A stretch of DNA of 63,148 nucleotides from Eubacteriaceae bacterium (lineage in GTDB: Bacteria > Bacillota > Clostridia > Eubacteriales > Eubacteriaceae). Numbering within the stretch: the first letter of the stretch is position 1; each line of letters opens with the position of its first letter. Location: contig JAFRBB010000054.1 in the NCBI GenBank assembly GCA_017405085.1, forward strand, positions 1 through 63,148. The letters are read 5' to 3'. The notes beneath the pieces are model-generated. The model saw nothing but the letters and a program-made list of their open reading frames with translations. It did not search any database and had not been told where the DNA came from. Positions 44,657-54,600 of the stretch are shown piece by piece. The translations under genes and the position numbers were made by a program.

Positions 44657-45560
44657 CGAGGCGGCTGTCAAAGCCCGGGCAAAAGCCTTAGGCTTTGATC
44701 TCGTGGGGTTTTGCGATCCCGAATTCGACACAAACGAATTGGAAAGGCGTTTGACGGCGCGAAATACCGAGAATGACGGCGCGACGCCTTTTGTGCGCGT
44801 TTCTCCTCAAAAACGTCTGGATCTAAAATCCGTGATGCCCGAAGTCAAAACGGTTATTGCCCTAGGAAAAGTCTATGCTCTTTATCCCAAAGACAAATGC
44901 GCTTCGGGTGATTCGGGCAGGATCGCGGCTTTTGCCTGCGGGCGGGATTATCACGCTGCGATGCAGGAGAAAATGGCGGCGCTGACAGAGGGGATTGGCC
45001 GGAATGCCGACGGGCCTTCAAAGTTCAAATGCTTTGTCGATAATGCCCGCGTTGTTGACCGGGCCATCGCCTGGCAATGCGGCCTCGGTTTTTTCGGGAA
45101 AAACAACTTGCTTATTCATCCCGAGGTTGGAAGCGCGTTTAATATCGGTGTGATTTTAACGGATTTGATGATCGATTATCAAAAGAAACTGCCTTTGGCC
45201 TCACGCTGCGCAAGCTGCAGGAGGTGTCTTGAGGCCTGCCCCAACGGCGCATTGGGAGAAGGCTTTGCGCTGGATTACGGCAAATGTGTTTCTCATTTGA
45301 CGCAAAAAAAACGCCTGTCGCCGGAAGAATCCCGATACATCAAAGACTATTTATACGGGTGCGACGCCTGTCAGCTCGCCTGCCCCTACAATCTCGCTCA
45401 TTCTCGTGTCAATGAGGATAATGTCTTTTTTTCTCTCGAAGATATGGCGAATTTAACGAAGGAATCCTTTGACCGACTATTTGGGGAAAGCGCCGTCGCC
45501 TGGCGCGGACCGGAGATTTTAAGGCGAAATGCAAAAATTTTAAAAAAATCAACAAAATAA
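44643..45560 (+). CDS. queG: Epoxyqueuosine reductase
   Basis: Cobalamin-dependent iron-sulfur enzyme for the last step of queuosine synthesis in tRNA. The 305-residue protein has the N-terminal DUF1730-type domain (FDLVGFCDPEF), RVVDRAIAWQCGLGFFGKNN near residue 138 and two [4Fe-4S] motifs (CASCRRCLEACP near 192; CDACQLACPYN near 240). The start MKAIDEA was chosen because it puts the conserved AKALGFDLVGF at the usual distance from the N-terminus; upstream in-frame ATGs lie inside engB. Confidence 0.92.
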   Translation: MKAIDEAAVKARAKALGFDLVGFCDPEFDTNELERRLTARNTENDGATPFVRVSPQKRLDLKSVMPEVKTVIALGKVYALYPKDKCASGDSGRIAAFACGRDYHAAMQEKMAALTEGIGRNADGPSKFKCFVDNARVVDRAIAWQCGLGFFGKNNLLIHPEVGSAFNIGVILTDLMIDYQKKLPLASRCASCRRCLEACPNGALGEGFALDYGKCVSHLTQKKRLSPEESRYIKDYLYGCDACQLACPYNLAHSRVNEDNVFFSLEDMANLTKESFDRLFGESAVAWRGPEILRRNAKILKKSTK

Positions 45561-45562
45561 TC

Positions 45563-45621
45563 GAATTATTTGTTATAATTCATTTTTAGAGTGCTTATTT
45601 TCATTTTTGGATTGAAAATAA
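45563..45621 (+). promoter_or_regulatory. queG-gltX gap with inverted repeats and a TATAAT
   Basis: GAATTAT/ATAATTC (45563-45581) followed by ATTTTTAG could end queG; TATAAT at 45574-45579 could be the gltX -10, but no good -35 lies upstream. A second AT-rich hairpin (TTATTTTCA/TGAAAATAA, 45595-45621) follows. The leader is too short for a T-box. Confidence 0.4.
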
Positions 45622-45663
45622 ACGTCGACAGGATTACAACTATAGGAGATTTGAAAATTTATT

Positions 45664-47130
45664 ATGGTTAGAGTTCGTTTCGCGCCAAGTCCAACCGGCA
45701 ATGTGCATGTCGGCAGTTTGAGAACGGCGCTGTACAACTATTTGTTCGCCAAAAAACAAAAGGGAGACTTTCTTTTGCGTTTGGAGGATACCGACCGCAC
45801 CCGGCTCCATGAAGGCGCCGCGGACAATCTGCTTAAAGCCCTATACGATACCGGCGTGATACCCGATGAGGGGCTGGTGTTGGATGAGGACGGCAACCAG
45901 GCGCAAAAAGGCGACGTTGGCCCCTACATTCAATCAGAACGCCTCGAGCTGTATCAACACTACATTAAGCAGCTTTTGGACGATGGGAAGGCCTATTATT
46001 GCTTTTGCACCAAGGAAAGACTCGATGATCTTCGCGAACATCAAAAGGCGGTGGGAGAGACGCCGCGTTACGACGGGCATTGCCGCGATCTTTCCCAAGA
46101 GGAAATCCAAAGGCGCATCGACGCCGGCGAGCCCTATGTCATTCGCTTAAAACTTCCCGAAAACAAAGAGATTACTTTCAGCGACACCGTGCGCGGCGAT
46201 GTGACAATCAACACCGCGGATCTCGATGATCAGGTGCTCATCAAAGCCGATGGTTTTCCGACTTATCACTTCGCGGTGGTGGTGGACGACCATCTCATGG
46301 GCATCACCCATGTCATTCGCGGGGAAGAGTGGCTGCCCTCCACGCCAAAACACGTTTATCTTTACGAGTGCTTCGGATGGGACGCGCCCCAATATGTGCA
46401 TTTGCCCAACATCCTAAACGCGGATCACAAAAAACTCAGCAAACGCCAGGGTGATGTGGCCGTCGGCGACTTCCTCGACAAAGGTTATCTGCCGGAAGCC
46501 CTCGTGAATTTTCTTGCCCTTTTGGGCTGGAGTCCCGAGGATGAGCGCGAAATCATGACGCTGTCCGAAATGGTCGATGCCTTTGACATCACCAAGGTGC
46601 ATCGTTCCGGCGCGGTGTTTGACCGTGAAAAGCTTGATTGGATGAACGGCCAATACATCAAAGCAATGGATGATGAAGCCCTCGCGGAGCGCATCGCGCC
46701 GTATTTTGACGACGAAAACATCGATCATGATACGCTGGTGCAATACGCGTCATTAATCAAAGAACGCATTGCTTGTCTTTCACAGGCGCCGGATTCCGTC
46801 AAAGAAATATTGAACGGTGATTTTGACTGGCCCGCCGAAGGAGAAGCTTACGATATCCTTCATGCAGATACTGTCCCCATTCTCTACAACGCGCTTTACG
46901 AAAAGCTCACCGGGGAATCGGACTGGAACGCTGAAAATATACAGGGACATATTAAAGCCATTCAGAAAGAGCATAAAAAAGAAGGTGTTAAAGGCAAAGC
47001 CCTTTACATGCCGATTCGTTTAATGCTCACAGGCGTCATGCACGGACCGGATTTGGCCTTAATCATGTCTGTGCTCGGAAAAGATGAATGCCTGAAGCGG
47101 CTCAGACGCTTTCACGATGAAATTTTATAA
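45664..47130 (+). CDS. gltX: Glutamate--tRNA ligase
   Basis: Class I aminoacyl-tRNA synthetase charging tRNA with glutamate (and perhaps tRNA-Gln, as in most Firmicutes that use GatCAB). The 488 residues contain the HIGH-type motif PTGNVHVGSLRTALYNYLFA (HVGS), the zinc-less central part, and the KMSKS-type KKLSKRQGDV near residue 258, followed by the anticodon-binding helical domain. AGGAGA lies rather far (about 15 bases) from the ATG; no better start is in frame. Confidence 0.96.
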   Translation: MVRVRFAPSPTGNVHVGSLRTALYNYLFAKKQKGDFLLRLEDTDRTRLHEGAADNLLKALYDTGVIPDEGLVLDEDGNQAQKGDVGPYIQSERLELYQHYIKQLLDDGKAYYCFCTKERLDDLREHQKAVGETPRYDGHCRDLSQEEIQRRIDAGEPYVIRLKLPENKEITFSDTVRGDVTINTADLDDQVLIKADGFPTYHFAVVVDDHLMGITHVIRGEEWLPSTPKHVYLYECFGWDAPQYVHLPNILNADHKKLSKRQGDVAVGDFLDKGYLPEALVNFLALLGWSPEDEREIMTLSEMVDAFDITKVHRSGAVFDREKLDWMNGQYIKAMDDEALAERIAPYFDDENIDHDTLVQYASLIKERIACLSQAPDSVKEILNGDFDWPAEGEAYDILHADTVPILYNALYEKLTGESDWNAENIQGHIKAIQKEHKKEGVKGKALYMPIRLMLTGVMHGPDLALIMSVLGKDECLKRLRRFHDEIL

Positions 47131-47145
47131 AGAGGAGGAAGGCAT

Positions 47146-48408
47146 TTGAATAACAAAGTCAATGTTAAATACGCCGTCGGCTTTTTCGCCGTTGTCGCGC
47201 TCATTGTTTTTTGTGCTTATGTGATGATTAACGGTATCACCGTCGGTATCTACGATATCGGGAAAATCGAAAATCATATGCATTACGGTCTGGATTTAAC
47301 CGGTGGGGTTAACGTGGTGCTCCAAGCTACCCCCAACGAAGGACAGACCCTAGACAGCGATAAAATGGACAGTACCGTCGCGGCGATCACCAATCGTATC
47401 GACTCCCTCGGTGTTGCCGAAGCGACGGTGACCAAACAGGGTGATGACCGCATTCGCGTGTCCATTCCGTCCATTCAAGATCAACAGGAAGCCCTTGACA
47501 TGATCGGTAAGACCGCTCAACTTGAATTTAAAGATCCTGATGGTAAAGTTCTCTTTACCGGAGATCATGTCCAGGATTCCAAAGCGGTTCAGCAAAAAAC
47601 CTCCAGCGGTGTCGAACAGCCGGTGGTTACCCTGGTTTTTGACGAAGAAGGCAGAAAGCTTTTTGCCGATGCCACACAAAAGTATCTCAATCAAACCATT
47701 TCCATTGAGCTCGACGGCGAAGTGATTTCCGCGCCGAGAGTCAATTCCGTCATCAGCAACGGTGAGGCCATCATCGAAGGCAACATGGACATGGATGAAG
47801 CGGGACGTCTGGCCAACCTCATTCGCGGCGGTGCCCTTCCCGTCAAACTCGAACCCTTGGAAGTGTCCACCATCGGGCCGACCCTCGGTGCCGATTCCTT
47901 GAGTCAGAGTGTTTACGCCAGCATCATCGGTGTTATCGGTGTTTTCCTCTTTATGCTCATTTTCTACCGCGGACTCGGTTTTGTCGCTGACCTTGCCCTT
48001 GCGGTGTTTATCATGCTTGATTTGTGGGTGATGGTTGCCATGAACGTCACGCTCACCCTTCCGGGGATTGCCGGGATGATTTTAACCATCGGGATGGCCG
48101 TTGACGCCAACGTTATCATTTTTGAGCGTGTCAAAGAAGAAGCCCGCAAGTCCGAACGTCCCCTTGCGGCGTCGGTCAACGCCGGTTTTAAAAACGCCAT
48201 GAGCTCCATTTTGGACTCCAACATCACCACCCTCATCGCGGGTTTTGTGCTCTTCTTCATGGGCTCCGGTTCCGCTCAGGGTTTTGCCGTCACATTGGTT
48301 GTCGGGGTTATTCTCTCGATGTTCACGGCGGTGGTCTTCACCCGTCAGCTGCTCAAGCTCTTCCTCGGTGCCAATCTGATCCAGAGCCCGGCATTCTACG
48401 GAATTTAA
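47146..48408 (+). CDS. secD: Protein translocase subunit SecD
   Basis: Part of the SecDF complex that uses the proton gradient to help pull exported proteins across the membrane. The 420-residue protein has an N-terminal membrane segment, the D1 motif YGLDLTGGVNVVLQA (near residue 47), a P1 head domain and five more membrane segments with GMAVDANVIIFERVKEE near residue 318. The start is TTG, well spaced after AGGAGGAAGG. Ten bases separate it from secF. Confidence 0.96.
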   Translation: MNNKVNVKYAVGFFAVVALIVFCAYVMINGITVGIYDIGKIENHMHYGLDLTGGVNVVLQATPNEGQTLDSDKMDSTVAAITNRIDSLGVAEATVTKQGDDRIRVSIPSIQDQQEALDMIGKTAQLEFKDPDGKVLFTGDHVQDSKAVQQKTSSGVEQPVVTLVFDEEGRKLFADATQKYLNQTISIELDGEVISAPRVNSVISNGEAIIEGNMDMDEAGRLANLIRGGALPVKLEPLEVSTIGPTLGADSLSQSVYASIIGVIGVFLFMLIFYRGLGFVADLALAVFIMLDLWVMVAMNVTLTLPGIAGMILTIGMAVDANVIIFERVKEEARKSERPLAASVNAGFKNAMSSILDSNITTLIAGFVLFFMGSGSAQGFAVTLVVGVILSMFTAVVFTRQLLKLFLGANLIQSPAFYGI

Positions 48409-48418
48409 GGAGGTTTTC

Positions 48419-49384
48419 ATGAAATTACAAAGAAAACAACTTCCTCTGATCAAAAACACCAAGATCTGGTTTGCCATTTCTCTTGTTTTAATTGTCATCA
48501 GTATTGGCGCGCTGTTGTTCAGAGGTCTCAACTTCGGGATTGACTTCGTCGGCGGGACAATTGTCACCATCGATCTCCATAAAACTTTCGAGACCTCCGA
48601 TGTGCGCAAGATTACCGACAAATACGATCAAAGCGCGGATATCACCTATGGCGGTGACCAAAAAGAACGCGTGGTGATCTCCACCCACGAAAGCCTTAAC
48701 ACCGACCAGCGTAAAGAGCTTTTCGAGGCTTTTAAAAAAGAATACAAACTTGACGATGAAGATCTGATTTCCGTCGATACCGTCACGCCCAGTGTCGGGC
48801 AGGAGACGACCAGAAACACCATCATTGCCACCCTTGTGGCCATCGCCCTTATGCTTGTCTACATCACCTTCAGGTTTGAGTTCTTCTTCGGCTTGTCGGC
48901 GGTCATCGCCTTGGTTCACGATATCACCCTGGTCATCGGTCTTTACGCGCTGCTTCAGATTCAGGTCAACTCTCCTTTTATCGCGGCCATTTTGACCATT
49001 CTCGGTTATTCCATCAATGATACCATCGTCGTCTTTGACCGTATTCGTGAAAATGAAGCGGAAATGGGGATGTCCGATTTGGACAAACTGGTCGACACCA
49101 GCATCAACCAGACATTGACCCGATCCATCAACACAACGTTGACGACGTTAATCGCGATTTTGGCCCTCTACATTTTGGGCGTCGACGCGGTGAAAAACTT
49201 CTCGCTGCCTTTGATCGTCGGTCTTACCGTCGGTTGTTACTCATCGATCTTTATCGCGAGCCCATTGTGGACCATTTTCCAAAAGAAATTTGGTAAATCC
49301 AAATACAATCAGAAAAAAGAAAAACATCAACGCAGACGCAGAGACCGCAAAAAAACATCCCGCGATCAAGCGCCGCAGGTTTAA
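48419..49384 (+). CDS. secF: Protein translocase subunit SecF
   Basis: Partner of SecD. The 321 residues hold a first membrane segment, FGIDFVGGTIV near residue 40, a small outer domain and five membrane segments with SINDTIVVFDRIRENE near residue 198. The C-terminus is a basic tail (KKEKHQRRRRDRKK). AAGGAGG precedes the ATG. Ended by a strong terminator. Confidence 0.96.
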   Translation: MKLQRKQLPLIKNTKIWFAISLVLIVISIGALLFRGLNFGIDFVGGTIVTIDLHKTFETSDVRKITDKYDQSADITYGGDQKERVVISTHESLNTDQRKELFEAFKKEYKLDDEDLISVDTVTPSVGQETTRNTIIATLVAIALMLVYITFRFEFFFGLSAVIALVHDITLVIGLYALLQIQVNSPFIAAILTILGYSINDTIVVFDRIRENEAEMGMSDLDKLVDTSINQTLTRSINTTLTTLIAILALYILGVDAVKNFSLPLIVGLTVGCYSSIFIASPLWTIFQKKFGKSKYNQKKEKHQRRRRDRKKTSRDQAPQV

Positions 49385-49397
49385 AACTGGATTTTTC

Positions 49398-49432
49398 GGC
49401 TGTCCTCTTAATTAAAGGACAGCCTTTTTATA
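49398..49432 (+). terminator. Terminator after secDF
   Basis: GGCTGTCCT (49398-49406) pairs with AGGACAGCC (49416-49424) and is followed by TTTTTATA. The rest of the gap to recJ (to 49627) shows no gene or clear promoter. Confidence 0.9.
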
Positions 49433-49627
49433 TCAAATTGTGATGACGCTGATGCGTTCAAAATATGAAAAACTTTGTTTGACGGGTGATAATGGGTTCA
49501 CGGCGTTCAGGCAATGAAATGATTTGAAGGATCAATACGGCAAACGCGTCTAATCAAAAAATCGTGTTTCGTGATGGGGATCCATCGATTAAAATAAAAG
49601 CGCGTCAGCGGGAGCAGAGGTAAACGG

Positions 49628-51709
49628 ATGGCGGAAAACACAAAAACAATTTGGAAACAACGCGGGCGGGAACTGACCAACGCCGAAAAGCAAAGGGTCG
49701 CCGCCATTTCCGATTATTGCGGTGTGCCGAAAATCATCGCCGAAATTGTCTATCAGCGCGGTTATGAAAGCGTCGAGGCGGCATACGCCTATTTTAATCC
49801 TTCCCTTGAGGATTTGCACGATCCTTTTTTGCTTCCGGATATGCGGCCCGCGACGGCGCGCATCGTCCAAGGGATCGAGAACGAAGAAAAAATTTGTATT
49901 TACGGTGATTATGATTGCGACGGCACATCAGCGGTGTCGATTTTAGTGAGTTATCTCAAGCTTGCCGGCGCCGATGTGATGTACCGCATTCCCAATCGTC
50001 TAAAAGAAGGCTACGGTCTTAATCTTGGCGCCGTCGATGCGCTTTCGGCCGATGGCGTCGGGCTTTTAATCACCGTTGACAACGGCATAGCGGCCCACCA
50101 TACCGTCGATCACGCCACGGCTCTCGGCATGGATGTGATCATCACGGATCATCATGAATGCCAAGGAGATATTCCCAAGGCCTTTGCGGTCATCGACGCC
50201 AAACGCGAAGACACGGACTATCCTTTCAGAGAGCTTTGCGGCGCCGGGGTGGCGTACAAGATGGTTTGCGCTTTGGAGTCCATCCTGAAAACCGGGGCGG
50301 ATTTGACGCCGTATCTGGAGGTGGCCGCCTTGGCGACGGTGGCGGATATTGTGCCGCTTCGGGATGAAAACCGCGTCATCGTCGCTTTGGGAATTCGTTC
50401 GATGAACGAAAACCGAAAAAACTTAGGCATTCAAAGCTTGATGGCCGCCGGAGAGGTCGCGGAGGTGAATGCCGGACGCATCGGCTTTAACCTGGGTCCC
50501 AAGATCAACGCCGCCGGCAGACTCGGTGACGCCGGTGAGGCCGTGGCGCTGCTTTTAAGCGCCGACCGCGATGAAGCCGATCGTCTGGCAGCATCCCTTT
50601 TGGAAAAAAACGAAAGACGGCAAAGCATCGAGCGAGCCATATACAATGAAGCGGTCTCCCGCATCGAAGCGCGGGCGCTGGACCGGGATGTTTTTATCAT
50701 TGTCGACGGCAAGGGATGGCACAGCGGCGTCATCGGCATCGTCGCCAGCAAACTTCAAGAACGGTGGTATCATCCGGTGATTGTCATCGGCATCGGCGAG
50801 GACGGCGAAGGCCGGGGAAGCTGCCGCAGTGTTGAGGGCATTAACATCCATGAGGCATTGTGCACGGTTAAGGATTTGTTTTCCAGCTTCGGCGGTCACG
50901 AAATGGCCGCGGGCTTCTCGATTGCCGAGGGTAATATCGACGCCCTGCGCGCGAGGCTCGGACTTTGGAGCGAGACCCATCACGCGGAAAAGCACCTGGT
51001 TCGGACCCTGCTCTACGACTGTGCGGCGGCCCCCGAGGAGATCAATCTGGAACTGACGGAAGCCGCCGCCCTTTGCGAGCCCTTCGGCGTCGGCAATCCT
51101 GGCATCGTGTTAAAAACGGAGAATGTCAAACCGACGGATTTCAGGCGAATGGGCAAAGATTTTTCCCATCTGATGTTTCGCGTTGGGGACCTTCGCTGTG
51201 TCGCTTTCGGCATGGGTGAGCGAGCGTCGGAATTGGGTGGCGGAAACGCGGCAATGCTCGGCACGCCGACTGTCAATGAATTTAAAGGGACCAAAAGTCC
51301 CCAATTGATGGTCAAAGCGCTCAGAGGCGATGTGCTTTACCAGAACATGACGTGCTACACCTTGATTCAAAAAATTGATCGCGGCGAAGCGATTGACGGG
51401 ATTGATTTGGCCGCCCAACAATCGCGTCTGATTCCGAGCCGGGAAGAATCGGCGGCAATTTTCAGATATTTGAGAAGTCATGACCAAAGGCCCTTCGGAT
51501 TTGACGAGCTGAAAGCCCTCGGAGAGGATTTAAACAGTTTTAAGATTCTGACTTGTTTGAAAATTTTTCAAGAAAGCGATATCATTTCGTATTCTTTGAA
51601 AAAAAGTATAATTTTTTCAAAGATTTGCCCAAATCAGGGAAAAAAAGATATAAATCACGCGCCATTCATGCTAAAATTAAGTCAAATTATTATTCAAAAG
51701 GACGGTTGA
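49628..51709 (+). CDS. recJ: Single-stranded-DNA-specific exonuclease RecJ
   Basis: 5'-3' exonuclease of the DHH family used in repair and recombination. The 693-residue protein has the DHH motifs GDYDCDGTSAVSIL (near 97) and TDHHECQGDIP (near 174), the DHHA1 domain with SFGGHEMAAGFS (near 420), and the OB-fold and C-terminal parts. The last 45 codons are AT-rich but still match the family ending (KKDINHAPFMLKL). AGAGGT precedes the ATG. It starts the recJ-apt-relA-dtd neighbourhood conserved in Firmicutes. Confidence 0.95.
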   Translation: MAENTKTIWKQRGRELTNAEKQRVAAISDYCGVPKIIAEIVYQRGYESVEAAYAYFNPSLEDLHDPFLLPDMRPATARIVQGIENEEKICIYGDYDCDGTSAVSILVSYLKLAGADVMYRIPNRLKEGYGLNLGAVDALSADGVGLLITVDNGIAAHHTVDHATALGMDVIITDHHECQGDIPKAFAVIDAKREDTDYPFRELCGAGVAYKMVCALESILKTGADLTPYLEVAALATVADIVPLRDENRVIVALGIRSMNENRKNLGIQSLMAAGEVAEVNAGRIGFNLGPKINAAGRLGDAGEAVALLLSADRDEADRLAASLLEKNERRQSIERAIYNEAVSRIEARALDRDVFIIVDGKGWHSGVIGIVASKLQERWYHPVIVIGIGEDGEGRGSCRSVEGINIHEALCTVKDLFSSFGGHEMAAGFSIAEGNIDALRARLGLWSETHHAEKHLVRTLLYDCAAAPEEINLELTEAAALCEPFGVGNPGIVLKTENVKPTDFRRMGKDFSHLMFRVGDLRCVAFGMGERASELGGGNAAMLGTPTVNEFKGTKSPQLMVKALRGDVLYQNMTCYTLIQKIDRGEAIDGIDLAAQQSRLIPSREESAAIFRYLRSHDQRPFGFDELKALGEDLNSFKILTCLKIFQESDIISYSLKKSIIFSKICPNQGKKDINHAPFMLKLSQIIIQKDG

Positions 51710-51716
51710 GCAGATT

Positions 51717-52247
51717 ATGATTATTAAAGACTTTATCAAAGAAAAAATTGGGATCTTTAAGGATTTTCCAAAACCCGGCATCAGTTTTAAAGATATCAAC
51801 AGTGTCATCAAAGATCCCGAAGCCTTTCGTTATTGTATTGATGAATTCTATCGGATTGCCAAAGCCCTTGACATCAACGTCGTTTGCATTCCGGAAGCGC
51901 GCGGCTATATTTTTGGTTCGCCCTTGGCTTATAAATTGGGTGTGGGTTTGGTTCCGATTCGTAAACCCGGCAAGCTTCCCGGAAAAGTCATGTCAAAATC
52001 TTACTCTTTGGAATATGGGAAAAACACCGTTGAAATTCAAAAGGATGCCATCAAACCCGGTGATCGTGTGCTGATTATCGACGATTTGCTGGCCACGGGA
52101 GGCACGATGAAAGCTGCTATCGATCTGGTCGAGATTCTCGGCGGAGAAGTTGTGGGCGCGCTTTTCTTAATCGAATTGACAGACCTCAAAGGCCGTGAAA
52201 CGCTCAAAAATTATTTCGTGGAATCCCTTGTTCAGTATTCCATCTGA
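51717..52247 (+). CDS. apt: Adenine phosphoribosyltransferase
   Basis: Salvages adenine to AMP with PRPP. The 176-residue protein has FKDFPKPGISFKDI near the N-terminus, EARGYIFGSPLAYKLGVG near 61 and the PRPP loop VLIIDDLLATGGTMKAA near 117. It begins seven bases after recJ; AAAGGAC lies upstream. A possible promoter (TTGCCC at 51625, TATAAA at 51649) lies inside the 3' end of recJ. Confidence 0.96.
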   Translation: MIIKDFIKEKIGIFKDFPKPGISFKDINSVIKDPEAFRYCIDEFYRIAKALDINVVCIPEARGYIFGSPLAYKLGVGLVPIRKPGKLPGKVMSKSYSLEYGKNTVEIQKDAIKPGDRVLIIDDLLATGGTMKAAIDLVEILGGEVVGALFLIELTDLKGRETLKNYFVESLVQYSI

Positions 52248-52351
52248 CAGCGGCGCGCGAGTCCAAAAATTACTATTTTTATGAACATAACTGGCAGATA
52301 ACGATTTGGAAGAGCAAGATTGTTTTGGTTTAACGGCATGAAACGCGCCTT

Positions 52352-52381
52352 TTGATTTGTTTGCTTGGGATGGATTAAAAT
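52352..52381 (+). promoter_or_regulatory. Possible relA promoter
   Basis: TTGATT (52352-52357), 18-bp spacer, TAAAAT (52376-52381), in the 173-bp gap between apt and relA, 40 bases before the start codon. Confidence 0.45.
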
Positions 52382-52420
52382 GACGGATAAAAAGACAACT
52401 GCTTATGAAAGGAGGCGCTT

Positions 52421-54598
52421 ATGGCAACGGAAGCGGTCAAACGCAAAGTAGAAGATATCATCCAAACCGTCGAAAAAAACGGCAGTGAAGCGGATACGCA
52501 AATGATCCGCCACGCCTTTGAACTGGCCGATGCCGCCCATGCCGGCCAAAAGCGAAAATCCGGGGAAGACTATATTATTCATCCCGTCGCAGTGGCCAGC
52601 ATTCTCGCGGATTATAAGATGGACGCCGAAACCATTTGCGCCGCGCTCCTTCACGACGTGATCGAAGACACGGTCTACAGCCATGAATACATTGCCGAGC
52701 ATTTTAATCCGACCATCGCGGATTTGGTGGAAGGCGTCACCAAAATCGGCAAAATCGAATATCAATCCAAAGAAGAGAGTCAGGCCGAGAATATTCGCAA
52801 AATGGTTTTGGCCATGTCAAAGGATATCCGCGTTGTTTTGGTCAAACTGGTCGATAGGCTTCACAACATGCGCACGCTGGAATACATGACCCATGCCAAG
52901 CAGATCGAAAAAGCCAGCGAGACCATGGAAATCTACGCGCCCATTGCCAATCGTCTCGGGATTCAAGCGATCAAATCGGAGCTTGAGGATTTGTCTCTTA
53001 AATATCTCGATCCCGAAGGCTATTATGACATTGTCAAACACGTCAAGGTGAGCAAGCGCGGGCGGGAAGATTTCATCGACAAGGTGATCGGCATTTTAAG
53101 AGAGCGAATCGACGCCCGCAACGCCGATTACAAAATTTACGGCCGCTCCAAATCTTTCTATTCCATTTACCGCAAAATGCACGCTCAGCATTTGCAGTTC
53201 AATCAGATTTATGATTTGATGGCCGTTCGCGTCATTGTTGATACGGTCAGGGATTGTTATGAGGTGCTGGGCCTTGTCCACACCGAATGGAAGCCGATTC
53301 CCGGCCGCTTCAAAGACTACATTTCCATGCCGAAGCCTAACGGCTATCAGTCCATCCACACGACGGTCATCGGGCCTAACGGCGACCCCGTTGAGGTTCA
53401 AATCCGCACCAAGCAAATGCACCAAACGGCGGAATACGGGATTGCCGCCCATTGGAAATACAAAGAAGGCCGGGGCGAAAGCAAGGGCAAAGAGCTCAAA
53501 TACGAAAATGAGATGGCGTGGCTTCGCCGTCTCATCGACTATCAGCAGGAATTTGACAACGCCGGGGATTTGCTGGAGACCATGAAGGTCGATATCTTGT
53601 CCGAGGAAGTTTTTGTGTACTCTCCTCAAGGAAAAGTCATTGAGCTTCCCGCGGGCTCCTGTCCGCTGGATTTCGCTTATCGCATTCACAGCGACATCGG
53701 CGACAGCTGTGTCGGCGCCAAGGTCAACGGCAAAATTGTTCCCCTCAACTACACCCTCAAAAACGGTGAAATTGTCGAAATCCTAACGTCCAAAAACGCC
53801 AACGGCCCCAGCAGGGACTGGCTGGCCTTTGTGAAGAGCGCCCATGCCCGCAACAAAATCCGTCAATATTTCAAACGGGAAGAAAAAGAAGAAAACATCG
53901 TCAAAGGCCGTCTCCTTTTTGAAGAGGAGGTCAAACGCCGCGGTCTCAAGGACACAACTTTGGCCAGTGCTGCCAAACTTGAGGTACTAAGTAACAATCT
54001 TGGTTACCACAGCGTCAACGATTTTTACGCGGCGGTGGGCTACAGCGGCATCAAAATGGGGACGATCTTCACCAAAATGCAATTGCTGTTCCCCGACGAG
54101 TTTCCCGAAGACGCCCAAGAGGTCACCCTCAAAAAGCCCAAAAAAGAACGCAAACACAGTTCCAATGTCACGGTGGCGGGCTTATCGGACATTGATGTCC
54201 ATTTTGCCAAATGCTGCAATCCGGTGCCCGGGGACAAAATCATCGGTTATATCACGCAAAACAAAGGGATTTCCGTTCATCGGATCGATTGCCCCAATGT
54301 GCTCAATATCACCGATCCCGATAAAATTGTTCAGGTCGAGTGGAACAAGCATGGCGTGTCCGGCGAATTTTCGGCGGAAATCAACATCAAAGCCCACGAA
54401 AAACAGGGTCTGCTCATTGATATCAACAAAGTCTTTTTGGATATGAACATTCCACTGACGGCTTTGACGGCCCGCAACGATCGAGGAGAATACAGCTATT
54501 ACGAAGCTGTTTTCGAAGTTAAATCCCGAAGGGAGCTCAACTTGTTAACCAAAAACATCAACAAAATTCCGGAAGTCATTTCCGTCAAGCGGGTGTAG
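52421..54598 (+). CDS. relA: Bifunctional (p)ppGpp synthetase/hydrolase (Rel)
   Basis: Makes and degrades the stringent-response alarmones pppGpp and ppGpp. The 725 residues show the HD hydrolase domain (HAGQKRKSGEDYIIHP; LLHDVIEDT, residues about 35-80), the synthetase domain (YGRSKSFYSIYRKM near 242; PNGYQSIHTTV near 306), a TGS domain (VFVYSPQGKVIELPAGSCPLDF near 400, split as VFVYSPQGKVIELPAG and SCPLDF), a zinc-finger-like region with Cys/His and an ACT domain at the C-terminus. Both catalytic halves are intact. AAGGAGG precedes the ATG; dtd begins two bases after the stop. Confidence 0.96.
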   Translation: MATEAVKRKVEDIIQTVEKNGSEADTQMIRHAFELADAAHAGQKRKSGEDYIIHPVAVASILADYKMDAETICAALLHDVIEDTVYSHEYIAEHFNPTIADLVEGVTKIGKIEYQSKEESQAENIRKMVLAMSKDIRVVLVKLVDRLHNMRTLEYMTHAKQIEKASETMEIYAPIANRLGIQAIKSELEDLSLKYLDPEGYYDIVKHVKVSKRGREDFIDKVIGILRERIDARNADYKIYGRSKSFYSIYRKMHAQHLQFNQIYDLMAVRVIVDTVRDCYEVLGLVHTEWKPIPGRFKDYISMPKPNGYQSIHTTVIGPNGDPVEVQIRTKQMHQTAEYGIAAHWKYKEGRGESKGKELKYENEMAWLRRLIDYQQEFDNAGDLLETMKVDILSEEVFVYSPQGKVIELPAGSCPLDFAYRIHSDIGDSCVGAKVNGKIVPLNYTLKNGEIVEILTSKNANGPSRDWLAFVKSAHARNKIRQYFKREEKEENIVKGRLLFEEEVKRRGLKDTTLASAAKLEVLSNNLGYHSVNDFYAAVGYSGIKMGTIFTKMQLLFPDEFPEDAQEVTLKKPKKERKHSSNVTVAGLSDIDVHFAKCCNPVPGDKIIGYITQNKGISVHRIDCPNVLNITDPDKIVQVEWNKHGVSGEFSAEINIKAHEKQGLLIDINKVFLDMNIPLTALTARNDRGEYSYYEAVFEVKSRRELNLLTKNINKIPEVISVKRV

Positions 54599-54600
54599 TC

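Noticed and set aside
45561..45663. T-box leader before gltX (also considered for aspS)
   Set aside because: The leaders are well under the size needed and lack the T-box sequence and specifier stem.
49628..51709. The AT-rich 3' end of recJ looked like a read-through into intergenic DNA
   Set aside because: The last residues (KKDINHAPFMLKL) still fit the usual RecJ ending, so the gene is probably intact.
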